Positions 53,686 to 64,000 of a stretch of 64,000 nucleotides of DNA are shown here, piece after piece; positions within the stretch are counted from its first letter, which is position 1; each line of letters begins with the position of its first letter. Source of the stretch: Adineta vaga (Eukaryota > Rotifera); contig CP075492.1 of NCBI GenBank assembly GCA_021613535.1, positions 11,284,001 to 11,348,000 of the forward strand, given 5' to 3'. Under the pieces are notes generated by a model, which was given only the letters and a program-made list of their open reading frames with translations, searched no databases and had not been told where the DNA came from. A program made the position numbers and the translations under genes.

Positions 53686-54770
53686 ATTTATACCAAATGA
53701 GTATATGATTTGTAGAAGGTACGTGTTTTATAGATTCATTGCAAGACGAAAGCAAGAGTGACAAACCTTTTTTTCCGTTCTTTTTTATATCTATAATAGT
53801 TATGTGAAGTAATTTGTATATAGAAGAAAAAGAGAACGTTAGAAAAATATGGTAAATTATGGAATATTTGGAGAAAACAATTTTACCGAGACTGTATCGA
53901 ATTGGATACTTTCTATACGCTTTGGTGGTGGAAGTGACCGTCTTTATAATAAGTTTACAACTGTTATAGCTTATATCTTCTTAATAAAGGTAGAACTGAG
54001 TAGTAGAATTTTACTAGTTTGTAATATTTTTTGTGAGGTAAACGTGTGAACAAACATTGTGTGAAAATATTTGTTCTACATCGATAAGGATTGTGTCTGT
54101 ATACAAGAAAAATTGTTATTTTTTTATTATTCTTATTCAGAGTGCAAGTATTACCATGAAGACATCAAATTTCCTTCAGCTAGTTCAGCACTGAGCCATA
54201 TCACATATATAAAATTCAGACGATCGATATTGATTAAAACATGCGAAAAGTTATATGACGACAAAGTTTTGATATTATTGTCTCTTAGATTTGTTTATTA
54301 CCATGTGTAACAATGAGCCGCAATTATAGTCTTTTAAATAGTTATTCGTTGATTCTTCATATAACTCATCATGTTCCAGCGTACACACATATGCAACCTC
54401 CGTACCTTAAGAATGTCAACTACTGAATACAAGAAGAAGATAATTTAGTTTCCTCGAGGAAAATCATTATTATGATTAATTGAACATCTCAGTCACGTAT
54501 GTATTCAAAATACATACCGATCATATTGATCAAATAGAGTTAAAATAATTGAGCTATATGACTATCATTTGCCAAGCATTTATTCTAAACACTCCAATAA
54601 ATGTCAGATAATTGTCAAAAATTCTCTACGATTCCTACTAAAAGTTACATATTTATTTTGATTTTCAAACTTTTCGACAATTATTTTCTTCATGAAACCA
54701 TTACTACTTTAAATCGCTAAAATCAAATATATATATATATATATATAGAAGAATAAAATTAACGCGAAGT
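53686..54770. other. Spacer between the two acyl-CoA synthetase copies
   Basis: About 1.1 kb without a recognised gene. It holds the promoter of the intact copy and, near 54729-54748, a (TA)n tract just downstream of the pseudogene. Plus-strand frames at 53849-54049 and 54071-54310 are short and unfamiliar. The sequence is not visibly shared with the flank of the other copy, so the duplication seems to end near the start codon. Confidence 0.45.
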
Positions 54771-56681
54771 TTAATTCTTATTGCCAACTTCTTTCAAATC
54801 AGCAATCATCGCTTCAGACAATTTGAACTTTTGCACTTTCCCCGTTGGTGTCATTATGAACTTATCAACAAAACGAATATGCTTCGGAATTTTGAAGAAT
54901 GCTAATTTATCCACCAAAAATTTTGTGATATCTTCTACTTGACATTGTGCTGCATCTGGTTTCAGTTTGATCCATGCACATACTTCTTCACCATATCGTT
55001 CATCTGGAATAGAAAAGACTTGTGCTTCAGCAACACTTGGATGCTCGATTATGGTATTTTCGATTTCAATTGGATAGATATTTACACCACCACGAATGAT
55101 CATTTCTTTTCGACGACCCACGTAATAGAGATAGCCATCTTCGTCCATTTTAGCTTCATCACCGGTTCGAAGCCACCCTGAAGGTGTCAGTGCTTCTTTT
55201 GTTTTCTCTGGATCGTTATAGTATCCAGTCATGATAGGATAACCTTTTGCCCAAATTTCACCTTGCTGACCGATTGGCACAGCATTACCGTCTTCGTCAG
55301 CAACTTTGACTTCTAAACGTTGCATACAACGTCCCAATGATCCATGACGTCGTTTTGGATCGGCATCACCTGCCCACATGCCACTAGTAAGAAGAGCTGC
55401 ATTTTCTGTCATTCCGTATCCTTGAGCAACACGTTCAATTGGAATTTCTTTTTCTAATTGACGCAAGAAATCTGTATGCATTGGACTTGCTCCTAAGGTA
55501 CCAAGAGTTAATGAACTTAGATCGTATTTCTTTCGATCTGGATGTGTCAGCATATCACGAAAGATAATAGGTGCACCAATCAATGCAGTGCATTTTTCTT
55601 CGTGGATTGCCCGCATCGTGGAGGGTGTGTAGGTAAAATTGCTGGAAAAATAACTTTAGCTTTGGCAACAGCAACATTCAATACCCCAACTACTTCTGCG
55701 AAAATATGAAACATTGGAATAGGTACACATAGACGAGTAAAGTATTGGCCTAAAAGTTCCCATTGAGCATGAACCAAATTGAGCATACCGTAGTTCGTCA
55801 ATGTTGCCGCTTTTGGTTGACCCGTTGTTCCTGATGTGTAAAATATTGCTAGCGGTGAGTCTGGATTCACTGATGCTTGTCGTTCATTTAGTTTATCATG
55901 CGATAGTTTTGCACCTCGTTCAACCAAATCCTGATATGAATGCGTGCCTGTATTCGATGATCTTTCACCAGTCAGTATCACATGCTTCAAGGTTGGTAAT
56001 CTTTTGATGAGAGTTCACGAGTTGTCGAATGTTCATTCAGTTCTGGTACCAGCTTTTGAAACATTTGTAACGATGGAATGATCTTTACGGATGGTGGTAA
56101 AATCAAACCTTTGCATCCCACTTTGTTGATACAATATTCTAGTTCACGACCAACATAAGCAGGATTGATATTAACCTATAATAATTAGAGTGAAGTAACT
56201 TATGACAAGAATACATGGATAACTTACTTTTATGAGACCTAGTTTTGATGTTGCATATGTCATTGCGATGTTCTCAGACGTGTTAGGTAACCACACAGCA
56301 AAACGATCGTTCTTCTGAAATCCAAGTTCTAGAAGTGATGCAGCGAGACTGTCGACTTCATGTTTGAATGACTTGAATGTGTATCGTTTTTGTTCACCTA
56401 GAATATCAAATGAAAAATTAGAAGCATTTAGTCCTGATATATTTTGGGGATGAATTACCTTTGAAAACATAACATTCATGATCGGGATATTTTTGAGCTG
56501 TTTCATCGAAGCTCTGACTAATGGTTTTGTAGACGAATGGAAGTGATGAAGTATGATGAAAATAACTAGAGGTTAATTTGGTTGATGGATTTGATGATGA
56601 AGAGTGTCGTATTTTAAATTGTAGAACAATCCATAATGGTTTTGGTTGAGTTAGAACGCGTTTTGTATTACAGATAAGCAT
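54771..56681 (-). pseudogene. Frameshifted tandem copy of the ACSF2-like gene
   Basis: Same exon structure and direction as the intact neighbour, from MLICNTKRVLTQPKPLWIVL at 56681 to the same end (ADLKEVGNKN), with most residues identical. Two single-base deletions relative to the intact copy break the frame. One is near 55999 (TAATCTTTTGATG here against TAATGCTTTTGATG), early in the second half of the substrate region. The other is near 55630 (GTGTGTAGGTAAA against GTGTATCAGGTAGA). Between and after them the coding sequence is well preserved, including SGTTGQPKAA and the C-terminal motifs. So it is either a young pseudogene or a functional gene with two assembly errors. The intron 1 sequences have diverged. 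Confidence 0.8.
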
Positions 56682-57302
56682 TTTCGAAATGAATGAAGAT
56701 AAAATATTGACATAAGCATATAAAAACACGTTTTGAAATGAAGCACACTTTTCTTTTTCTCTTTTTGCTTTTGATATTTACTTAGACTATATGGGAGAGA
56801 ATGCAGAAAGAGAACAATTAACTCATGATAGATTTCAGACCTACGAAATATCATGTTCTCGACCGATAACATATCTATTCGATTTTGCTAGAAAGGTTTC
56901 CATCGTTATTTTTATAAGAAATGTGTTTTTGAAAATATAGTGTTCAGTAGATATGTATATATTATTCGGTATAAAAAGAGAATAGAAACCGATAGTTGAT
57001 ACATAATCAGAAGATAATTTATATCGGACTTTAGTGACATGCACGTGTTGAAGAAAAGGATGTACTTCTGGAAAAGTTTATTCAATTAAAATATGAAACT
57101 TATCAGTACAATGAACGATTTCAAAAATTAAAAGAAAATAGATTGAAAATAATAAACATTATTTATTGATTTTATCAAGAAGATGGAAGTTTTTTTTATC
57201 TCGAATGATCATTGTTTGCTGTTATCTACAAGTCGAAAATGATAAATTAAAGTGGTAATGTAATCTGTACATTTTACGTGGATGTTCTTGTACTATTCAC
57301 GA
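56682..57302. other. Intergenic
   Basis: 5' flank of the acyl-CoA synthetase copy and 3' flank of AMP deaminase. TTTATT near 57165 is a possible AMP deaminase poly(A) hexamer on the minus strand. No coding feature. Confidence 0.45.
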
Positions 57303-60300
57303 TCATGATGGTGGCCATTTGAATGAAGACTGATTTACTTTTTGACTCTGCTCTCTTCTCTAAAAACAATTACATATATCATTCTGCTCATTCACATATT
57401 GCTAATAAAATACCTCTTGTCGACTTTTATATGCTAAAGCAATTAACCGAAGTTCTTCTCGAAGTGCTTCATAACGATATGCAATTCGAATAAATGGTAC
57501 ATTTGTACGACAAATATCGTTTCCAGCTATTCCTTGTTCTTGATATTCTGGACCAAGCCAATACATTTTCACCTATATTCAATTACGGATACATTCAACA
57601 GAATAAAGATTTCGTTACTTACTTCATGAGAGAATCCACTCATTAAAACAGAATTTCGTGCTAACTCACACATATCAACAGATGATAATTTCCATACTTG
57701 AGCAGCAATAGAATATTCTTCCATTAAAGGTTCCTAAAAATCTTTTCTAGTTTTATATTTATTCCTTTTACTGATGGAAACAACGTTTTTCCTTCGAAAT
57801 AATATTTAACAAACCTTAGTGAAATGAAATTGCATTGGATCATCGGTTGATATTGATACACAAAGTCCTCGTTCAAAATATTCCAACATTGGATTACGAT
57901 TGTAATTGATAAACAATGAATTATTACTTAACGGTGACATAGCAATACCAATTTGACATAAATAGAACAAATACTGTAGAACAGGTGACTAAAAAAATGA
58001 ACACCATTGATTTCCTAACAATCATGATCACTATACAGACTTTTCGTAAGAGTAAACCGTGAGAAATGTTTTCTGCAACCATATATGATGTGACAAGATG
58101 TGTAACAGCACCTGCTTCACCGCAATGTGGTCGAAATTGATATGTATTTAAACCACGTGCTCTACAAAATAAACTGGCAAATGAAAAAAATAATTAAATC
58201 ATTTGAAAAAAGGGAAACCTTCGTAGGTGATTCAATGTAAGAATGTTTGCATACATATAGAACTAAAATATATGAATTATGTACAAAATAATCATGTGTT
58301 TTCGTTTTTCCTCTTACCAAATAATAAACATAAGGTGGATTATCTTTTAAATTCCACTCTTCTGGATATGGCATCTCTGCAGTAAGAATTGGTCGTTCAG
58401 GTTTTGTTTCATCATCAACGGAATCAAAGCCAGTTAAATGATGCATAAAACAAAATAATTCTGGATGTGATTGAGGATCAATTGTAGCATCGAATAATGG
58501 TTGAAATAAATTGGTGAGAAATTCTTGGAAGTTTTTTATTATACCATTTGCATGATAAACATCACTAAAGAACCAAATACATATATTTATTTTCGATATC
58601 AAAGAAAGAACATACTAAAGACGAGGAATTTGAACCATCCAACTGATATTCGCCGAATACATTGTATTTTTAACAGCCCATTTTGCTAGTTTATCCCATT
58701 CATCAATACTTTTGCCATAGATCGATAATCGAGGTTCTGCATGTTGATATTTACTATCTTCTAAATCCCAAATAACTTCCTAAGTAAAACAATATATGAT
58801 GTGATTCTTTTGTTTGATTTTCAAAAGAAATCTTACTTTTAATAAATCAGCAAAGAATACACCTTCAATATAATTATCTGTTTTAAGAAATATTTCTCTA
58901 AAAAACAAATAAATTGAAAAATACTCCAAACACAATTGTAAATTTTACCGTAGAGTACTTTGACCAAGAGGATTATATTTTGCATTAAAACGATCAAAAC
59001 GTTGAAATGTATTTCGATCCTAAAATAAGTATTCAATTTTGATTTCAACAAGATAACATCTATAAATCTTCTTACTGCATGTACACCAAGCATATCTACA
59101 CTTAAATCATATGCTGTAATATGTAATTCATCAAAAACTTCTTTCAATGTCATAATTCGTCCATCTTTTGTTTTATAAACATTCATATCACCTGATGTTT
59201 TCATTTTCTTCTTCATAAAACGTAATAAATGTTTTTGATTCATTGATGAAGCAGCATGAACATGTGTATCAACTTTTCGTACATTATAAAAATCTCGATG
59301 AGGTGTCGTCTTAATTGCTGCCCATTCTTTTACTTCATTAAGTAGACAATGTAATTCATATTTCGATTTCAAATATTGTAAACGACGATAACAAAACGAT
59401 TTCAATGGACCATCTGTAATCATAGCTGATAGAAGTGTATAATCATCAATAAATTGATCACGATCAATTGTTGGAGAATCAGTTGATATCCATTCTTTGT
59501 CGTCATTTAATATATACGTAGACGGTATACCTTTTTCGACTTTCACACGCATATTGACTGCTGGAAGTAATGGAAGATGGAAAGCATCTTCACGTTTTAT
59601 AACTGGTGGATGAAATGGATGAGGTTCTTCTACTAAATGAAGAGATAAAATACGTATATAATTATATAAATGTATGAGTAGAATAAATTAGTGACATATT
59701 CGATTGATGTGAACATTCATATACAAGAAGAAAACATATTAAATACCAGGATGGTCTTCGTTAGTTTTATCACACGTTATTTGTTGTGATATTGCATGTG
59801 GTGTTGCAGATGTATTAAGCTTTTGAGGTGGTTTATGATCACTATGAGAAGCAGAATGGCTTCTTAGCAAAAATTCTAAATAAAAAGAAGGTATCACTGC
59901 ACACGCACGCACGCACAAACAAATAAGTTAAAAGAATAAGTAGGTAAGAAGCAAGAATTGAAAACAAAACACCAAGCAAATATAAAGCATTAATACAAAC
60001 CAATATTTGGATGTATAATAGCACATGAAGGACGACGTGATTGCTCTTCATGTTCTAAGGTTTTTGTTAGAAACTGAGCAACTGTTGTTGGAAAGGATTG
60101 TAAACTGAAGAACATGTATCTTGAAGAAGAAAAATCATAAACAAAGAAATTCGATAAAGGTTCGTAAATTCATACTTTTCTCGAATAACTAATGCGCGAA
60201 GTAATGGACTAACAGATTCATCTAAATCTTCAATATGAGACATTTCATGAAAATCTCCGGAGATTTTAATTCGTTGAAATGTTTGAGCTAGACCTGTTCT

Positions 60301-60953
60301 TTCAGAACATATTCCACTTGATAGAAATGATTTTTGTTGATTATATTCCTGTGATTGATTTTGGACATGGTCTCGGTCGGGACTAATTATAGCTTCAAAT
60401 AAACTTCCTGAATCTGTTGGTAATCCATGGTTATATTCTTGATCAGTATGATCATCTTTCGATGCTCTATGAATAGAAATGAAAACAATTCTCAAATAGA
60501 TGAAATGAGTTCTAAAAACCGATTCTGAACAGCACGTTGAATTTCATCTTGTAATGAACTTGCTATTTCCAATGGCATGTCTGCTTCAAATGTTTCCAAT
60601 GACGATTCATCAGAAAAACGTAGATGACGACGTTTTTTAAGTTCATCAGAAACTTCATTTAACGATGGAATTATTTCCGGATGAAGAACAAATTTTGGAT
60701 AGACAGGTGTTTTGTTCACTAAAGTAATATATATATATATACATATTATCACAAGTAAAACGATATTTAATGTACTCATGACGAATCGTTTATCTAATAA
60801 TTGTTGTGTTGGATCACTAGCAGTAGAAAGTTGAGTTTGTAGAACATTTCGTGCATCAACAGTTGTCTGTCGATTCCATTGTTCATTGGATACAGGAGCT
60901 GGTCCTTGACCAGCAGTAATTTCTTCATTCGCATCATTCGAACTAGTACTCAT
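57303..60953 (-). CDS. AMP deaminase
   Basis: Zinc amidohydrolase converting AMP to IMP in the purine nucleotide cycle, cytosolic. The open frame runs to a TTG at 60974, so I start at ATG 60953 ([20 protein letters not shown]). A long variable N-terminal region follows, then [10 protein letters not shown] and [11 protein letters not shown], conserved in AMPD proteins. Catalytic blocks: [20 protein letters not shown] (metal-binding HxH), [60 protein letters not shown], and [20 protein letters not shown] (SxxDDPxxFH). The C-terminus has [14 protein letters not shown] and [20 protein letters not shown]. About 15 exons. All zinc and catalytic residues that I can check are present. The animal has one gene here; AMPD1/2/3 subtype cannot be assigned. 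Confidence 0.93.
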
Positions 60954-61745
60954 GTTTTTTGTAAAATTAATCAATCGTATGTCACTTGACTTCTGTAATA
61001 TGAAAAATAGAACGCGTTATAAAACTACATACAAAATATATCCAAGGACAAGTTGAGTAGGATGAATACGTAAAAGGAAAGAGAAAAAAAAATAACGCTA
61101 AGCTAAGAATAACAAAAGAAACTATATATATATATGAGTATGAAACCATACTTTAATACAAATGTTTTTATCTTATATACTAGCGAAAGGAATCTAAACT
61201 ATAAAATAAAAATAAAACATACACATAGAATTGGCTTGTTCTTATTTCTTTGAATCGGTACCGTTTCTCTTTTTCTTTCGTATAGTTTAAATGTAAACGG
61301 TGTAAAAGTGTGAGGTATGAGTCACAAAGACTTTTTTCTTGCTTACTTTCTTCCGACCGGCAATTGTTGCAATCAATTTCTGACGGAATAAATATATGCG
61401 AACATTAGTTAGACAAAAAATGCTTGTTTCAATTAAAAATATGTTTGTTGTTTATTTGCATCGTACAAGTTCATTCAGACAAAAAAAAGAATACCATTAT
61501 ATGAGAGAAAAAAAACCATCTATACGATCCTATTGTTCAAAAAGAAGAAATAAAAAATAGAAGTGTTTCTTCATGAAAGAAAAATAGGAGAAATAAAAAA
61601 CATGAAATCTAAACGACCTCTACTGACATTTACATGAATATTGATCATTTCTTTCTCATTCTGAACAACCCTGTTAAATAAGATGAAAACTGAAAGGAAA
61701 AAAATTGAGGAGAAAATTTGAAAAGTTCATAATCATTCTTCAGTA
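60954..61745. other. Intergenic, about 0.8 kb
   Basis: AMP deaminase promoter and ALAS 3' region. AT-rich with purine (GA) runs near 61075-61090 and a short TA tract near 61125. No gene, RNA or repeat family recognised. Confidence 0.45.
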
Positions 61746-63969
61746 TTAAGCATGATGCCGCATGACTACAGATTGTTGCTGTTCGATGTTCTTTAAACTA
61801 AGACCAACATCTTTCCAGACTTGTGTTAATGCTTCAACTAATTGATCGATCATTTCACTGGTATGATATGGCGTTGCAGCAATACGTAAACGTTCAGTTC
61901 CACGTTCAACCGTTGGATAATTAATTGATTGAATATAAATTGAATATCGATCAAGTAAATGATTACATAAAAGTGTAGCTAATGCCGCATTTCCGACCTA
62001 GAAAGAAGAAAAAAAACAATCAAATTCATTGAGATATTTCAATTGAGAATCAGTAGTAGGTTATCATACATGAATTGGAATGATGTGACTTGGTGACATC
62101 ATTACTGGAAGACCAGCATCAATTAATTTCGATCGTAATTCACGAACATTTTCTTGTTGTTTAGATCGTAATAATCGACCTTCATCACTCATTGAAATCT
62201 ATAATAAATCGATATTTTTTCTTTGTTATCTATTATCATTCCGTTCATACTTCAATTGCAGCTAAAGAACTAGCTAAAACCGTAGGTGGCATGGATGTTG
62301 TAAAAATAAAACCTGAACCATAACTGCGAATAAAATCTGTCATTTTCTCATCACCAGCAATATAACCACCAATACTACCAAATGCTTTACCTAAGAAAGA
62401 AAACAAAAAAAATTTCTTTCTAAAATACAAGAAGATCTACATACCAAGTGTACCAGTGATGATATCCATTTTGTGTAGAAGATGATCACGTTCACCAATA
62501 CCCGCACCATTATGACCATATAAACCAACAGCATGGACTTCATCAATGAATGTAATTGACCCATATGCATGTGCAACATCAAGCATAGCTTCCAAATTAC
62601 AAATTGAACCTAATGGAATACAAACGAGTGTTTTCTTCTTTCTCTTTTTCTATACAAAATTTTCATTCATACCATCCATTGAATGAACTGTTTCAAATGC
62701 GACAATTTTCGGCAAATGTCGTGGAATTTTCTTTAATAATGCGTCCAAATGTTCGACATTATTGTGTCGAAAGATATGTTTTGGTACTTGACTATTTCGT
62801 ATACCTTGAATCATCGATGCATGATTTCCACTATCCGATAGAATATGACAGTTAGGTAAACTTTTTGCTAATGTAAACAATGTTGTATCATTAGCGACAT
62901 AACATGATGTAAATAACAAAGCGGATTCTTTTTGATGAAGACGAGCTATTTGTTGTTCAAGTTTTTCATGTAATGGACTGGTGCCTGATATATTACGTGT
63001 ACCACCGGAACCGGAACCATGTGCAGTAACTGCATCACTAATAGGAACAGGAATAAAATTATTACTTGGAAATAATTTTAATGGAAAAGTAGAACTATTT
63101 CCTTTCGATGCATGAAAAGGTTTTTCATTACATTTATCAAAGGGAAAAAAACAAAGATTTTCCTATTTTGTCTTTCACACGATAGAACTTTCAAGAAGGT
63201 ACTTACATGACGGATTGTTTCAATTTTGGATGTTGACCTAAACCTAAATAATCATTACTACACCAAACGGTTATTGTACGAGCATCGATATCATCATCTA
63301 AATTTTTCTTCTCTACAGCTTGCGGAAATTGACCACTTTTTCGTTGTACACGTTTGAAAATTCGATACGAGTTATCACGTTTTTTTGCTTCGATTTTTTC
63401 ATCAAAAAATGTATTGTATTCAAATGAATCTTTCGTATCAACAACCATGGGACGTGTTGTTGTTTTTCCTATAAAATATGTGAGAATAATTCGAACAAAA
63501 AAACGAAGAATTTACCTTGTGTACGATTCACTTCAATAATATCTTGATCCATAGTTAATCGACGAAGAGCAATGGGTGTTGTTTTCAAAAATGGACATAA
63601 AAGATCTGTACATTCAGTAGAAATAATAACTGCAAACAAAACAAATTATAAGAGAAATTTTGAAAGGAGAACACAAGTTTTATTCATACTTTCACCGTAT
63701 GGACCTGATGTCGTTGGTAATTTAATTTTTGATGTTCGTTTTTGTTCAGCAAATTTTTTATGAATAGTTTTGATTTCATCGAAACTAGGTGGTGGAGGTG
63801 ATGAAACATGCATTGATGTTACCTTATTCATCGTAATTGTCGACATTCGTCGTGCTAATTGACCAAAGATTGGACATGATTCCGCACCAGCACTGAGAAT
63901 ATACGGTGCTGATGTTCGAACCTGTTGTAACGTTAATTGAGCCAAATATGGACATTTTAAAACGGACAT
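61746..63969 (-). CDS. ALAS: 5-aminolevulinate synthase
   Basis: Mitochondrial PLP enzyme that condenses glycine and succinyl-CoA, the first and rate-limiting step of animal haem synthesis. ATG 63969 opens [20 protein letters not shown], a targeting region containing KCPYL and ESCPIFG, which fit the Cys-Pro heme-regulatory motif. The catalytic core shows [79 protein letters not shown], and the PLP lysine in [37 protein letters not shown] and [20 protein letters not shown] follow. Spliced from about eight exons. A complete gene; its upstream region lies outside the window, so an iron-responsive element could not be checked. Confidence 0.95.
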
Positions 63970-64000
63970 TGCTTGATTCGTGTGACTGAGGAGAAAGAAA

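Overview
This window is nuclear DNA from a small, AT-rich, intron-dense invertebrate genome. The gene set is plainly metazoan: Nemo-like kinase, phafin-type PH-FYVE protein, RAR-like nuclear receptor, ARID1/BAF250, a PLAT-repeat protein, SLC6 transporter, ZDHHC palmitoyltransferase, PCNA, MCM4, BCKDK, AMP deaminase and ALAS. Most introns are 45-65 nt with GT-AG ends, and intergenic gaps are a few hundred bases. Several intronless, bacterial-looking genes are interspersed. This mixture best fits a bdelloid rotifer such as Adineta or Rotaria, but that assignment is an inference from style and gene content.

Layout. 1-5 kb: an intronless SH2-tyrosine kinase and two tandem intronless GNAT acetyltransferases separated by a decayed Tc1-type transposon. 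5-10.4 kb, plus strand: a multi-exon SLC6 transporter, a small acidic (SMAP) protein and an unknown basic protein. 11-13 kb, minus: Nemo-like kinase. 14.3-16.2 kb, plus: two adjacent intronless genes that look bacterial, a five-fold 17-residue repeat protein and an ADP-ribosylglycohydrolase. 16.3-17.9 kb, minus: GDP-mannose 4,6-dehydratase. 18.4-24.6 kb, plus: phafin, a BTB protein and a RAR-like nuclear receptor with an 8-nt microexon. 25.3-33.7 kb, minus: a seven-PLAT protein and a compact ARID1/BAF250 protein. 34-38.8 kb, plus: membrane proteins including an intronless GPCR. 38.8-51.3 kb, minus: SPCS2, PCNA, an unknown protein, ZDHHC1/11-like, BCKDK, MCM4 and an unknown protein. 51.8-56.7 kb, minus: an intact ACSF2-like acyl-CoA synthetase and a frameshifted tandem copy. 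57.3-64 kb, minus: AMP deaminase and 5-aminolevulinate synthase.

The genes are ordinary eukaryotic single units, not operons, and neighbours generally have unrelated functions. Thematic groups exist (PCNA and MCM4 in replication; BCKDK, ACSF2, AMPD and ALAS in mostly mitochondrial metabolism) but the sequence does not show that they act as a cluster. The most distinctive items are the repeat-protein plus ADP-ribosylglycohydrolase pair, the microexons, the miniature BAF250, the Tc1 relic splitting a GNAT pair, and the ACSF2 gene and pseudogene pair.

Exon boundaries were placed by eye from GT-AG sites, frame continuity and family conservation. Multi-exon spans run from start codon to stop codon and include introns. 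Some open frames in this window begin at TTG or GTG, so starts were moved to the first plausible ATG.
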